64,000 nucleotides of DNA. Origin: Rattus norvegicus (lineage: Eukaryota; Chordata; Mammalia; Rodentia; Muridae). A program made the position numbers and the translations under genes. Positions 1-11,455 of the stretch are shown here, in pieces. The stretch lies in NCBI RefSeq assembly GCF_036323735.1, contig NC_086026.1, positions 93,686,359 through 93,750,358 of the forward strand. Reading direction: 5' to 3'. Below the pieces are notes generated by a model. It did no database searches, had not been told where the DNA came from, and saw only the letters and a program-made list of their open reading frames with translations. Position 1 is the stretch's first letter. Every line of letters starts with the position of its first letter.

Positions 1-55
1 AAGGCTTTGTGTGGTTTTCTTGTTTTTTTGTTTTTGTTTTTGTTTTTTTAATTTT

Positions 56-190
56 TGAGACAGGGTTTATTTGTGCAGCCCTGGCTATCCTGGAATTTAT
101 TCTGTAAACCAGTCTGGCCTTGAACTCAAAGATCTGCCAGCCTCTGCCTCCCAAGTGCTGCGATTAAAGGCGTTCATCACCACTGTCTGT
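56..190 (-). mobile_element. B1 SINE, antisense
   Basis: The reverse complement follows the 7SL-derived B1 consensus: the + strand begins with the GAGACAGGGT end, passes through the CCCTGGCTATCCTGGAA block and ends in the AAGTGCTG..GATTAAAGGCG segment that marks the B1 5' part. A T-rich tract at 20-50 is the antisense A-tail. It is moderately diverged. Confidence 0.85.
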
Positions 191-769
191 TAAAAAATCT
201 AATTTTTGTTTACGTTTTATGGATCTTTATTAGTGTACAAAGAAAAGAAAAAAAAACACCCAATTTAATCCCCAAAATTTCAGAAGTGAGACCCAGTCCT
301 GAAAAAGTGTCGATAACCGAGAGGAATAGAAATAATGACATAAAAGTCACTATCACCATAGCTGAGTGGACTGAGCATGGAGACCTCTGTGTTCTTCACG
401 GCTTGACTTACACACTCAGACCCTAACCTGAAGGTTTGACGGTTCTCACTGCATGGCGAAGGCTTTGACTCTGGAGTTACTCAGATCACTAGGAACCCTG
501 CCTCTGTTACACGTGCATTGCACGGTTTTGTTAATGATTAACATCTAATACTAATACTTAGGGAGTTTATATAATAATGCGTCCCTTCCTCTAGACCCTG
601 GCTTCCTCACCTACAGGGTAGAGACGATGACATCTTATATGGCTGCTCCGAAGATGGACTGCAGCGATGTCTGAAAAGCACACAGTGCCAGGCATTCGCC
701 AAGTGTCCTACGAGGATGGAGGCTTTATTATAATAACACAATTTATTATTTATTTATTTATTAATTACT
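191..769. other. Intergenic, no feature recognised
   Basis: Unique-looking AT-rich sequence. No exon-like open frame with splice signals and no repeat I can name. The open frame starting at 667 runs into a SINE and has no protein family resemblance. Confidence 0.5.
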
Positions 770-912
770 GTGTCTGTCGGGTATGGAAGTCAGAGGATAA
801 CGCGTGGGAATTGGCTTTCTCCGTCCACCATGTGGGTTCTTGTGATCCAACTCAAGTCATCAGGCAAGCACTTTTACCTGCTGAACTGCCTCGCCAACTC
901 TGCCCGGCACCT
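770..912 (-). mobile_element. B3/B2-family SINE, antisense, diverged
   Basis: The + strand shows the antisense B3 pattern: GTCAGAGGATAAC, then CCACCATGTGGGTTCT, then the tRNA-like part ending in TGCTGAACTGCCTCGCCAAC. It is diverged from consensus and has no clear target duplication. Confidence 0.65.
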
Positions 913-1273
913 CTTAAGACAGAGGCCATAGCAGAAGAGCAACATCTGAGACAGCCACCTGAGTTATGGTCTCGGATGTACGTTAGCTACTTGCGCTCCC
1001 TTCAAACACTCACTTACCTGCTTAGCTCCTCAGTTATGGACCCTGCTCTAGTCCTGGTACCTAACTCATGAGGTCACTATAGAGAATGAACAAAATTATA
1101 AAGGAAAGGTATTTAATTCAGTGTAAGGCATTGAAAGTCTACCCCACACATATTGGTTGTTGCTATAGATTTCTTCCTCTGCAAATTGGTCTGGAGATTT
1201 TCTGACTTTGAAGACCCTTCCCTGTGAGCCCGGAGAGGCTCCTTCCCATGCATGTGTGCCTGGGTGCACAATT

Positions 1274-1315
1274 AGTAGTAGTAGTAGTAGTAGTAGTAGC
1301 AGCAGCAGTAGTAGC

Positions 1316-1347
<32 letters not shown>

Positions 1348-1384
1348 CAGTAGTAGCATTAGTAGTAGTAGTAGTAGTAGTAGC

Positions 1385-1422
<38 letters not shown>

Positions 1423-1474
1423 CAGTAGTAGCAGTAGTAGCAGTAGTAGCAGTAGTAGCAGTAGTAGTAGTAGT
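1274..1474. repeat. (AGT)n trinucleotide array, about 200 bp
   Basis: Nearly continuous AGT units with scattered AGC variants, which look like an interrupted old expansion. It produces long homopolymer-like frames (Ser, Val or Leu) on both strands that are not genes. A complementary ACT array lies about 350 bp downstream. Confidence 0.97.
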
Positions 1475-1700
1475 GCTCCTACCTGGTGGCCTACACCTGC
1501 TGGTCCATTGTCATCCGTCTCTACCTTGATTTTTCCTTCTCTTCTGATGTGAATGTGAGATCAGGGATCAAACCTGGCACCTCTAACACAGAGCCTCACC
1601 TTACACCTTCCCTTCCCTGTTTCCTGTGTTCTTCTCTTTGTCCAATACTCAGCAAATAACCAGTTAACCACGAAAGAAGTGGTTAAAAGAAAGGACACAA

Positions 1701-1787
1701 GGGTTGGGGATTTAGCTCAGTGGTAGAGCGCTTGCCTAGCAAGCGCAAGGCCCTGGGTTCAGTCCCCAGCTCTGAAAAAAAAAAATA
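1701..1787 (+). mobile_element. ID SINE (BC1/tRNA-Ala-derived)
   Basis: Close match to the rat ID consensus, with internal RNA polymerase III A-box-like (TTAGCTCAGTGGTAGAGC) and B-box-like (GGGTTCAGTCC) segments followed by an A-rich tail. The flanks AAAGAAAGGACACAA and AAAGAAAGGGCACAA form a near-perfect target duplication, so this is a recent L1-driven insertion. It lies in the spacer between the AGT and ACT arrays. Confidence 0.93.
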
Positions 1788-1825
1788 AAGAAAGGGCACA
1801 AAAATGCTGACAATATATTTGATTT

Positions 1826-1826
<1 letters not shown>

Positions 1827-1863
<37 letters not shown>

Positions 1864-1892
1864 ATACTAATACTAATACTACTACTACTACT
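1827..1892. repeat. (ACT)n trinucleotide array, about 66 bp
   Basis: ACT units with a few AAT variants. This is the reverse complement of the AGT array at 1274-1474, so the two form imperfect inverted-repeat arms. Confidence 0.96.
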
Positions 1893-1899
1893 TATTGAT

Positions 1900-2030
1900 A
1901 CAAGTTTTTACTATATAGACCCAGCTGGCTTGCAATTCACTATGTAGACCAGACTGGGCCCAAACTCAAAGATCTGCTGCCTCTTCCTCCAGACTGCTGG
2001 AACTAAAGACGTTTACCACCATGCCTGGCT
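1900..2030 (-). mobile_element. B1 SINE, antisense
   Basis: The + strand shows ACTATATAGACCCAGCTGGC, CTATGTAGACCAGACTGG, CTCAAAGATCTGC and the CACCATGCCTGGCT end, which is antisense B1 order. The ACT array immediately precedes it, in the place of the antisense tail. Confidence 0.8.
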
Positions 2031-2200
2031 AGACCAATTTTGAGAATAAAAAAGAGGAAGAAAAATAAAGCAAACAAAAAAATCAGAAAACTATGGAGCA
2101 TCAAAAAATGAATTAATGATGGAGACAAAGTAGAAACTTTACTAAAACAAATTATCTTGAAATTACCTCTGTTTTCCTGAAATTGACATGAAAGAAACAT

Positions 2201-2380
2201 GGGCTGGAGAGATGACTTAGTGGCTAAGAGCACTGACTGCTCTCCCAGAGGTCCTGAGTTCAAATCCCAGCAAGCACCTGGTGGCTCACAACCATCTGTA
2301 ATGGGATCTGATGCCCTCTTCTGGTGTGTCTGAAGAAAGCTACAGTGTACTTATAGATAAAAAAATAAATAAATCCTGGA
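2201..2380 (+). mobile_element. B2 SINE
   Basis: Starts GGGCTGGAGAGATGACTTAG with the tRNA-like promoter region, then the CACAACCATCTGTAATGGGATCTGATGCC core and the ACAGTGTACTTATA end with an A-rich AATAAA-containing tail. Well conserved. Confidence 0.92.
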
Positions 2381-2474
2381 AAAAAGAAATAAAAGAGCAT
2401 GACATCTATCTGCTAGCTGAGAGATAAGATCTTTTACCCCTTCCCCCATTTATTTATTTTTCCTCCCTCCTTTT

Positions 2475-2605
2475 GTTCAGCATACGGTCTCTCTGTGTCT
2501 CCCAGATTAGCCTCAAAGTCACTATGTAGCTCAGACTGACCTCAAACTTGCAATTCCCCTGCTTCAATCTCCTGAGTTGTGTTTTATGGGCTTGTACTAG
2601 CATGC
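2475..2605 (-). mobile_element. B1/B4-like SINE fragment, antisense
   Basis: The + strand reads GTCTCTCTGTGTCTCCCAGATTAGCCTCAAAGTC..ATCTCCTGAGTTG..ACTAGCATGCCC, an antisense B1-type order. It is old and diverged. Confidence 0.55.
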
Positions 2606-5127
2606 CCCGCCCTCTTCCTTTCTTCCTTCTAAATTTTCTACAGAGAACTCTAGAAATTCACATTGTAGTTGACTTACCTACTGATCTGTTCTCATTGCTA
2701 CTAGTGTTTTGGATGGCTCTGCTGGCCCAGTCGCTTGTCAGAGAATGTCCGCTGGGTGTCTCTAAGTGTTCTACAGGAAGCCCTGGTTGCCTTCCCAGCA
2801 GCACTCTCTCTTCTGCCCACGGGTAGAGCTCTGGTTCTGCAGTGGCTCTAACTCTCCCCTGCACTAAGGAAGTAGTAGCAGGTTTGTCCTCGTTGCCAGG
2901 ATCCCAATGTGGTGGTCTCATTTCCTGCCAGGTTTTTAGTTGAAGACATACATCTTTTGTTGTTTTGGGGATAGGCTACCATTATGTATCAGAGGCTAGA
3001 GTGGCAGCCACAGGCAGCTCATAGGTACTCATCTTAATTCTGGCAAGTGAAACATGAACAGAGTCCTTAGGGACACAAGAAAAAACATCCTTGCTCTTAA
3101 AGGTAAGAGCTGGGAAGAGGTGCCCCGCAGTGTGCTGCATGTGCTTGCATTTGGACTTGACATAGTCAAGTAGAGCAGCATTTCCTTCACCCATGAAGTA
3201 ACCTGGGAATAGGAAGATGGAGGATGTTCTCTAGCAGGAGGTTGGCCAGGCTGGAAGCCATTTGCCCTGGGGGTCCTTGGTATATGAGAAAATACCTCTA
3301 AGAGCAAAACTAGGACGTTATCTGCCATGTGCTGTTGGAAGAGCTCTTGATTACATGGAATTCTTGTTTTCCATGGGAAAGTCATTGCCTCTGTAGGTCT
3401 CATAGCTTCAAGTTCGACCTCTCTGTCAAAGCCTGAGACTGGGGTGACCTACCACCTTTATGACTCAGTTTAGCCTTTTTCTGCGCCCTCCTTCTTCTCC
3501 ACCATTCATTTCCCTCTTCCTATTCCTTTTCTCTTCCTTCTTCTGAGCCTCCTTGTCTTTTGCCTTCTCTTTCTCCTTCCTGTCATTCCCTATCTCCTCC
3601 CTCACCTCCCCTCCTTTAAATGTAGGAACCTTCAATGTGACGTTCTAGTGTTCCTTGTTCTGAGTTCACTGAAAACTGTAGGCACCTGAATGCATCTTCA
3701 ATGGTTCAGGAGTCACAATGAGAACAGCAGTCTGTGATTTTTGTGGCAGGTGTATGTTTTAAAGGGAGGAAGAGCTTGACTCCCATCTCAAGTTTTACTT
3801 GAAAGAACTGTCACAAATGACAAGCTTCCTGCCAACTGGCTTTGTGTGTGTGTTTGTGAATTATATGGTTGGTAGTAGCTTATAGCTCTGGTTTGAGGGT
3901 TAAAGGAGGTATAAGCAGGTTACCATTGTATATAATGCCTGACCAGGTATGTAGGTCTACAATCTACATATAACTGGGAATATTCTAAGATGTCTATCTA
4001 AGTCTCACTGCTCCCTTGTTTATTTTAATACGCACAAATGAGCTCATTACCCCAGAACATGTGATTCTGCTGATTAAGATTGTTCAATTCTCCAACATTG
4101 TTCCTTCTACCTACATCAGAACTTGGATCGGGTGACAAAGAAGGAGGTATATCTGAGGCTTCCAAGACTGGGCCAAGTGGAATTAGGTGAAAGACAACTT
4201 GATGAGAAAACCACATTGCCCATTGAGAGAGATACAGCATGGACACTGTGAATGACAGCTATTAACCAAAGCAAGGAACAAGGAATGGTAAGGACCACCT
4301 CTGTTCTAATCCTGACACCATCATGTCATATTCAACTGACCTTAGTTTCCTCTCTCTAGATCACATTTCAAATACCATGCTCTATGGGAGAGGAGGGGTG
4401 GAATGGAGGAGAGGCAACGAAGATGCGAAGACAAGAGGTTTGCTTCTCAGTCTACACATAGGCTTGCATGCATTCAGATAGCCAGAGTAAAATGATGGGA
4501 AGGGTTGGTCTCTAGTTTTGAGTTTGACTCCATATTAACCTTAAATCAAGGACCAGTGCCTCACAGGACTCTTAACTTGCTCAAACCCAATGCTATTGAA
4601 ATCTGTACAAAGGGACACTCAGGCTTCTTTTGCAATCTCGGCTAAGTAGGATTTGTTGATATTTTGATTGCACTCATTCCCTATGTATTTTTACATGGCA
4701 GGTGTCTGTGGATGAGAAGACTGTGTTTCTAAGGTCAGAAGCCATGGTATAGACACGATGCCCCGAGAGCAGTTGTGGCCAGGTGAGGAAACGGAAGAAT
4801 GCACAAGTAGGTCATGAGTCCCCCAAGTAGAAGCGGAGGAGGTTTGGCAGCTGGCTCATGGTGCTGGTTACAGGGGAAGGGGTGGCCATTGCAATATTAA
4901 ATCATGGTATATGAGTGCATTGTATAGATGAGCCAAGGACATGATGTCCGGGCAGTATTTAAGAAATTAATGCCATATGTCAGTCATAGATCTTGCCAAT
5001 CTTTTATCTGCCTTTCTTTCCACTACTAGCCTTAGATAGAAGAGAAATAAAAAGGAAACTGAGTATTTCTACAGTTCAGCCTACACTCCTGCCCATCTTA
5101 TACATACATCATTCTTTCTTCTATTAT
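2606..5127. other. Intergenic, no gene recognised
   Basis: About 2.5 kb of mostly unique sequence. Positions 3475-3620 are strongly pyrimidine-rich (CTTCC/CTCC runs). Short open frames at 2548-3403 and 4025-4298 on either strand show no family resemblance or splice context. Confidence 0.5.
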
Positions 5128-5430
5128 CTTTCTTTTTTTTGTTGTTTTTGACAGGCTTTTGCTATGTACTCCAGGCTGCACTCAAACCTGTGGCAATCCT
5201 CTCGGGATTTACAGCAGTGTGCCAGCAGGTTTCCTTCCTAATTAAGGTTGTTTGTTTCAATTTTAAGTCCCTCTTATCTGTCTTTGTCTCTTCTCTTCTC
5301 TTCTCTCCCCTCCCCGCCCTCCTGTCTTTGTTACCTAGGATGATTTTGACTTTCTGAACTCAGGTTGATCCTCCTGCATCAGCGTTCCCAGTAGCTAGGA
5401 TTGCAGGCTTAGGCCACTGTGCTCAGCTTC
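5128..5430 (-). mobile_element. Two diverged B1/B4-like fragments, antisense
   Basis: Positions 5143-5230 (GACAGGCTTTTGCTATGTACTCCAGGCTG..) and 5330-5430 (CTCCTGCATCAGCG..GGATTGCAGGCTTAGGCCACTGTGCTCAGCT) both show the order of old antisense B1-like SINEs. They are separated by a pyrimidine-rich stretch. Confidence 0.5.
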
Positions 5431-6811
5431 TTTTCCATATCTTCCTTCCTTTTTCCTCCTTCTTTCCAGTCTTAGATTATAGAGACCACAATTAACTATT
5501 TAAATACAGTGTCGATCCATTTCTCATTTCAATTGCATCTTCATAATAGTAATTACAATGGTCTAGCTTGACTAATGGATTTTATGTGTTTATGAAGAAA
5601 CACATTCAAGGATATTTAAAGCAATGCATTTCTGGGTATGGACTTTAAGACAACTTAGGAGTTTGCATGAGAAAGATGGGGAAGAAGCTATGGGGTTCTT
5701 CGGGGCTACCATCAGTGTGCTGACCTGTACAGACTGACCACCCAACAAGGATCCTTTGAAGCACATGAGTCAGTAAGGACATGAAATAAACACACTGGGG
5801 AAGTCTAAGGTTTACAAGGAGGTAAGCTAATGATAAAATGACTCAACTCAAGTATTAAAGTGAATATGCGTTTTAGGGGAAAGTAAATGTGCTAAAGGAA
5901 GGGGGAAAGAACAAAGGGACAGAACGCTAATGTGTTTGCAAGTATCAGCAACGATGATACCCCATAAATGCAATGGTCATGGCTCTCTGTCCTTGAGGTC
6001 CTGACAAGCAGATACATAGGTAGCAGAAGCAGGGGCTTGTTCAAGTATTTGTGACTGGCCTGGTATGAGTGAAGTGTTATTTCCATAGAAACACGGGCTC
6101 TCAATGTTTCCTAAACAGGACTATTTGATGTGGGTCAGTACACACTCTCTATTGAGTGACAGGCTTCCTGGGAAATAGTTGTGAATGTGGCCGTGCTCGT
6201 TCATGCTGGAGGGCTGACCGCTGAGACTCAAGGAGTGGCCGTCATTCAGAAAGACATCAAATACTTCAAAGACTTTTTTTTAAAGCATTCTTTGGGGGAA
6301 TAACTTTAAATCTGTACCGTTATAGTATTCAGAACTCTTCTTGTCTACAGTGGCCTTTGCTTCTCCTGGAAGGGGCTAAGTCATCATTTTACGTGTTTCA
6401 AGATGAGAAGTCTGCAACTCAAGGCAGTTCAGGGTCCCAGGGCCACAGAAGTGAGCAGCCCTGGTCCAGAAAGTGCCAGTGGAAGGGCTGGCTGACTCCT
6501 GTGTCCTCTACGTGAGAATAGACAACTGACTAAGCTATGTCTCTTTTTGCTTTAAGTTCTAGAAAGTTCAAGTTCAGATTTAAAACACCCAGGAAAGACT
6601 TGATTTGCTCTTAAGGCTTCCACACTTGGGTTCTCGGTTTTTTGTTCCTGATGGTCCTGGATATTTTTTTTTCCTCCATGTTGCTACAGGCTACATTTAG
6701 TCATCGGTAGAATAGGTGTGTGATAAATGCATAAACTTCACAAGAATTTTAAAAACCCACAATACTAACAGCATATTTCTCCAGAAAGATCCAGTAATTA
6801 GCTTTTGTAGA
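5431..6811. other. Intergenic, nothing recognised
   Basis: About 1.4 kb of AT-rich unique sequence, with no exon-like frame and no repeat I can assign. Confidence 0.5.
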
Positions 6812-6993
6812 CTTTTTTAAAAATTTATTTATTTAACGTATGTGAGTACACTGTCACTTTTCAGACTCACCAGAAGAGGGCATCAGATCCCATTACGGAT
6901 GTCTGTGAGCCACCATGTGGTTGCTGGAAATCAAACTCAGGAACTTTGGAAGAGTAGTCAGTGCTCTTAACCACTGAGCCATCTCTCCAGCCC
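6812..6993 (-). mobile_element. B2 SINE, antisense
   Basis: The + strand runs from an antisense tail (AAATTTATTTATTT) through ACCAGAAGAGGGCATCAGATC to AACCACTGAGCCATCTCTCCAGCCC, a full antisense B2. TAGCTTTTGT occurs just before and just after it, fitting a target duplication of about 10 bp. Confidence 0.92.
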
Positions 6994-7002
6994 TAGCTTT
7001 TG

Positions 7003-7183
7003 TGATGTAGAACTCTCAGCTCCTTCTCCAGTACTGTGTCTGCCTGTGTGCCATCATGCTTCCTGCCGTGACCATAATGGACTAAGTCTCTGAAACTGTG
7101 AGCCAACCCCAGTTAAATGTTGTCCTTTATAAGAACTGCCATGGTCATGATATCTCTTCACTGGAATAGAAGCCCTAACTCCC
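7003..7183 (+). mobile_element. ORR1-type MaLR LTR, 3' part
   Basis: Carries the GATGTAGAACTCTCAGCTCC block, the ATAATGGACT block, CAGTTAAATGTTGTCCTTTATAA (poly-A signal region) and TGCCATGGTCATGATATCTC, in the same order as the complete copy at 51209-51534. The 5' half is absent. It is a non-coding remnant of an old endogenous LTR element. Confidence 0.75.
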
Positions 7184-8898
7184 CCTTCCATGATGATCCC
7201 TCAGCCTTGAGAAGACTCCCTCTAGTTCTTGAAGTTACTTCTTAAATTGGTACAAATTGATTTAAGCATCATGGCTTACCTGACAATAAAATACAGATTG
7301 AGGATGTTGATAATGCTAAAAGACATGATGTTAGGAATTAGAAACATTTATATTCTTCGACTGCATCTGAGTAAGGTTAGTAAGTGTCCAAATTGAGCTT
7401 TAACTGGATTTCGAAGTTGAGACATCTTGAGATGAAGTAAGTTTGAATTATAGGAAACCTAGAGCTACAGTACTGTTTGGTTTGGTATGGACTGCTATTT
7501 GAGCCAGGGCTTGCCCACACTCAGAGAGTCTTTGCCACTGAACTGCACCAGTCCATCCACGCTGGATTTCAAAGTTCATTGTTTCTCTTACACAAGTGTG
7601 CCTGTCTCCCTCAGCCATGCAAGCCTTTACGGAATCCAGGAGTGGGATAAATGGTGAGGTGTGTACCTACACCCCAAAAGTAAACAGTAGGCCAGCAGGG
7701 GCTGAGGAGAAAAGGAGACACAGAAGCAGACTGGGAACTAGGGATGCCATGCCAAGTGAGAAATGTGTTCTTCCTGTAACACAGGAATTACAAAAAGCTC
7801 TGAGGGTGATGTGTTGTCCTTTCATCTCAAACTCTCCGGCTCATTCATGAGAAATGACCAGTGCAGACATACACAAGTAGATCCCTGAAGTCCAGGATTG
7901 TGACGGTGCCTCATGGCTGTGGGTTGGGGACATAGGAGGGATGAGGTTTGATTTGGCAAACGACTGAAGTCTACAGAGTAGTCCCTTTCATGAGGGGAAG
8001 GTGAAGAAGGGAAATGTCTGGGACAGTCTCACGTAGGCTTCTGCAATCAGCAGCACTGAAGACTAAAATGAAATTGAAGAAACTAAAAGGCTAGGCAGGG
8101 AAGGGTAGCATGGTAGGCTATGAACCCACACTTCCACTCCCAGCCAATAAACCAAAACAACACGTCACGTCTCAGGGGATAGCCCAGATAGGTCTATAGA
8201 GCTACAGCCCCAGCCCGAATCGTCATTTTACTATTAAACATGGAAGAAAAGAAAGGGTTGGTACATATTGTCAAGAAGTTAACATTAAATATAATTGATT
8301 AGAGGTGGAATTCATTTTTTCATAAGAGTCCCATTATCTATTTTGGTTATAGGGTTGTTAATGAAATAATAGTTTTCCAGTGCCCACCTCAAGGGCCAGA
8401 TTGCTTAATTTGCAACTACTTTCCTTAATATTTGCCCATTGAGGGATTTGAAGATGCACCGCTTGATGACAAAGACAGATTTTAGGAAGCATTGATGACA
8501 GTGACGTATCTCATGTATGCAGGCGGGTATCACTGACCGAGACGCCATTATGAAGTACATGATCATAATTATTCTCACGCCTTCCCCAGCTGTCACAACT
8601 ACTCACAGTTTATGAAGAATGTATAGACATTAATTGAAATGCGCAAGCCTTACCTGTTATTTTGACAAAGTCATATAATTAGGGAAGCCACGTGCTTGTC
8701 ATGTTCTATCAGAGAGTTTCTTTGTGCCCTGCATCCTCATGGTGACCAGCATCTAAGGTGGCCTATGGTTATCTCTGGCTGTTGACTTTAAGTCTTGTGG
8801 GTTCTTTTCTCATACTGAATAAGGATGATCAGAGTAACAAACAAGACATGGCAGGGATGATCATTCACCTTCTACTTCTAGTTTTGTCTGCTTGGCTT
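7184..8898. other. Intergenic, nothing recognised
   Basis: About 1.7 kb of unique sequence. An 84-codon frame at 7596-7850 has no recognisable motif and no splice or transcript evidence. Confidence 0.5.
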
Positions 8899-8967
8899 TT
8901 GAGACAGGGCCTCCCTTTTGAACCAGGCTGGCCTGCAGCTCATGATTCTCCTTCCTCCTCAGCATCC

Positions 8968-8969
<2 letters not shown>
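8899..8969 (-). mobile_element. B1-like fragment, antisense
   Basis: TTTGAGACAGGGCCTCCC..CCAGGCTGGCCTGCAGCTC..TTCCTCCTCAGC is an antisense B1-type 3' region, cut short by the following TG repeat. Confidence 0.6.

Positions 8970-9019
<50 letters not shown>
8970..9019. repeat. (TG)n microsatellite, about 50 bp
   Basis: Uninterrupted TG dinucleotides at the end of a SINE fragment. Such tracts can adopt Z-DNA and vary in length. Confidence 0.97.
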
Positions 9020-9021
<2 letters not shown>

Positions 9022-9456
9022 GTATGTCTAGCTGTGGTTAGTTCTAAAAGATTTTCTGCAGCTTTTGTCTTCTCTGTCAGGGTTACTCCTTTGAAAAGCT
9101 AGCTGTGAAGTTGTGAGGCCATCAGAGGGGACCACGGAGATATCCCTGTGACAAGGAACAGTCAGTGGGGGATAGACCTTTTCATCGACATCTGTGTGGG
9201 TGCAATTTAAGGAGCGAATTGACAGTCCCAGTCACATCAGACGTTGAGGTAACAGTGTCCCCAGCTAACGCGCTTGTCTGAGCTTCCCGTGAGACTCTAA
9301 CCCATAACCTTTGGGCACGCCATTCCCTTCTGACCCACAAAAAGTATTTCATGACCGATGTTTGTCACGTGGGTTGATGTATGTGTGTAATTTACTCTTT
9401 GGTTGTAGATATCGCTCTACCCTTACTATCACTGCCCTGGTTAAAGCATTTGTTAC

Positions 9457-9575
9457 TTTTGTGTGTGGTAGCATATGTGTGGGGGCCAGAGGACAATTCG
9501 TGAGATTCCTTTCTCTCCATGTACGTGGGAGGGCCGGTTGGATGCCTTTATCTGCTGAGCCATCTCACTGGCCCC
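9457..9575 (-). mobile_element. B3-family SINE fragment, antisense
   Basis: GGGGGCCAGAGGACAATTCGTGAG..CTCTCCATGTACGTGGGAG..TTATCTGCTGAGCCATCTCACTGGCCCC is an antisense B3 pattern ending at the tRNA-like head. Confidence 0.75.
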
Positions 9576-10333
9576 CATGTGTCACTTCTATTGTGTCTGT
9601 CTGTGTGTGTTTGACTTTTTGGTGTTTATTTGACTTTTTTGGCACTTAAAAAAGTGGAAACCATCCTTTCTTAATCCTCAGGAAGGATCCCTCAAGTGTC
9701 TTGTGCCACTTGGTAAGTGTTTGGTCGATAAATACAGTAAGTCAACACAAATCAAATTAATGGGCTGTTGCTGTCAGTTCCAACTGTGTGAGTGAGGGAC
9801 AAATGATCGGGCTCTGGGCTCCTGGCCTACAAGTGCCACCTTTCATCTGTCACACTTTCTGAACTTTAACCCATGGCATAAGCCATACAGAAGTGGGTGT
9901 TGGGACCGGCCTAAGCTTGCTGTAGCAATCCGCAGCAGCTGGCCCACACCTTGTGTAACCCCGAGCCTGTGTCACACACCAGAGGCTTCATTGTAATCCC
10001 ATCCTCAGAAATGTCAAAACTGTGTCTCATACATGGGCAGAACACAATACCTTTTTCCTGAATCCATGTTTTAATGAGCTGCTTGGGTGATAGTGTTATT
10101 TGTTTTGGACAGAATACTCATTCCAAAGCTAGATAGAAACTAGGTCCATGGAAAGGACACATAGTTTGTGTGAAATTTCTTCTATGAAAGAAGATTAGGA
10201 ACTCTAGTTTGAGAGTCTCATTTCTTTGTTACATGGGGATGAATTATCTAATGTTGGCATTGTTGATGATATCATCTCCTACTCAAAGGAAATTCTTATA
10301 GTCACTTGCAGGAATATTAGGGATTCAAAATAT
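9576..10333. other. Intergenic, nothing recognised
   Basis: About 760 bp of unique sequence with no supported gene or named repeat. Confidence 0.5.
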
Positions 10334-10500
10334 GGGCTTAGTGGTTAAAATGTGTACCATTCTTGCAGAGGACCTGGGCTTGAGTGAGTCTGAACACCCA
10401 TGCTGGGGGCTCGCAACCATTTATAGTTCTTACATTAGGAGATGTGGCACTTTTGCCCTATGCAGGCACCTGCACTCACGGTCACCTGCCACCACCCACA
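10334..10500 (+). mobile_element. B3/B2-like SINE, diverged
   Basis: GGCTTAGTGGTTAAAATGTGTACCATTCTTGCAGAGGACCTGGGCTTGAG..GGGGCTCGCAACC matches the first part of a sense B3 element, with substantial divergence downstream. Confidence 0.6.
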
Positions 10501-10524
10501 AAATTTTAACCCAGAATTGCTCCT

Positions 10525-11136
10525 GTATGAAGGAAATAAAGAGACAGGGTGGAGCAGAGACTGAAGGAAAGGCCATCCAGAGACTGCCCCACCTGGGATC
10601 CATCCCATATGCAGCCACCAAACCCAGACTCAAGAAATGCTTGCTGACAGGAGCGTGATATAGCCCTTCTGAGAAGCTCAGGCAGAGCCTGACCAATAGA
10701 GATGCGGATGCTTGCAGTCAACCTTCAGGCTGAGCATGGGGATACCAATGGAGGAGTTAGAGAAAGGACTGATGTAGCCGAGGGGGTTTGCAACTCCATA
10801 GGAAGAACAACAATATCAACCAACCAGACTCTCCCAGAGCTCCCAGGGACTAAACCACCAACCAAAGAATACACATGGAAGGACCCAGGGCTCCAGCCAT
10901 ATATGTAGCAGAGGATGGCATTGTCTGGCATCAATGGGAGGGAAGGCTCTTGGTCCTGTGAAGGCTTGATGCCCCAGCATAGGGGAATGCTAGGGCCTGT
11001 GTGGGTGGGAGGGAGTACTCCCTCATAGAAGCAGGAGAAGGGGAATAGGATGGGGTTTGAAAGAGGATACTGGGAAAAGGGATAACATTTGAAATGTAAA
11101 TAAATAAAATATCCAATAAAAAAGAATAAAATAAAT
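10525..11136 (+). mobile_element. LINE-1 3' UTR fragment, sense
   Basis: Carries the rodent L1 3' UTR landmarks in order: GTGGAGCAGAGACTGAAGG, GGGATCCATCCCATA, a block with CAGAGCTCCCAGGGACTAAACC, a G-rich polypurine stretch (11000-11060), and the end GGGATAACATTTGAAATGTAAATAAA with a tail. No ORF2 coding region remains, so it is a strongly 5'-truncated copy. The same landmarks recur at 20885-21195 (+), 27470-28160 (-) and 46555-46770 (-). Confidence 0.88.
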
Positions 11137-11255
11137 CTTAAAAGATGAATGTAAAATACTGGCTTCCTCTGGGCAGAAACCCTACTTTCTCTGTGTAGAT
11201 TTATTTCCATCCTTCCTTAATGATGTTTCTCTGTCTTTTAAAAATTTCTGTGCAT

Positions 11256-11407
11256 TGGGTTGGAGAGATGGCTCAGTGGTAAAGAGCACTTGCTGCTCTT
11301 GCAGAATATCCAGGTTCAGTTCCAAGTATCCATGTCCGGTGGCTCGTAATTGCCGGTAACTACAGTGTCAGGGGGATACAATGTACTCTTCTGTCCTCCC
11401 CAGTCAC

Positions 11408-11410
<3 letters not shown>
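11256..11410 (+). mobile_element. B3-family SINE
   Basis: GGGTTGGAGAGATGGCTCAGTGGTAAAGAGCACTTGC head with a tRNA-like promoter, then CCAGGTTCAGTTCC and a C/T-rich body that leads into a CA tract, as B3 copies commonly do. Confidence 0.82.

Positions 11411-11453
<43 letters not shown>
11411..11453. repeat. (CA)n microsatellite, about 43 bp
   Basis: Uninterrupted CA dinucleotides at the 3' end of the preceding B3 SINE. Confidence 0.97.

Positions 11454-11455
<2 letters not shown>

Noticed and set aside
1208..1552. Open frames of 86-114 codons on both strands with long Ser, Val/Ala or Leu runs
   Set aside because: They are translations of the AGT/AGC trinucleotide array in different frames; no gene evidence.
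1701..1787. tRNA-like sequence with A-box and B-box (also at 17540, 20120 and 35770)
   Set aside because: These are ID SINEs: repeated near-identical copies with A-rich tails and, for three of the four, visible target duplications. They are not tRNA genes.
10725..11210. 161-codon open frame on the - strand
   Set aside because: It is an antisense reading of an L1 3' UTR, the same situation as 27688-28170.
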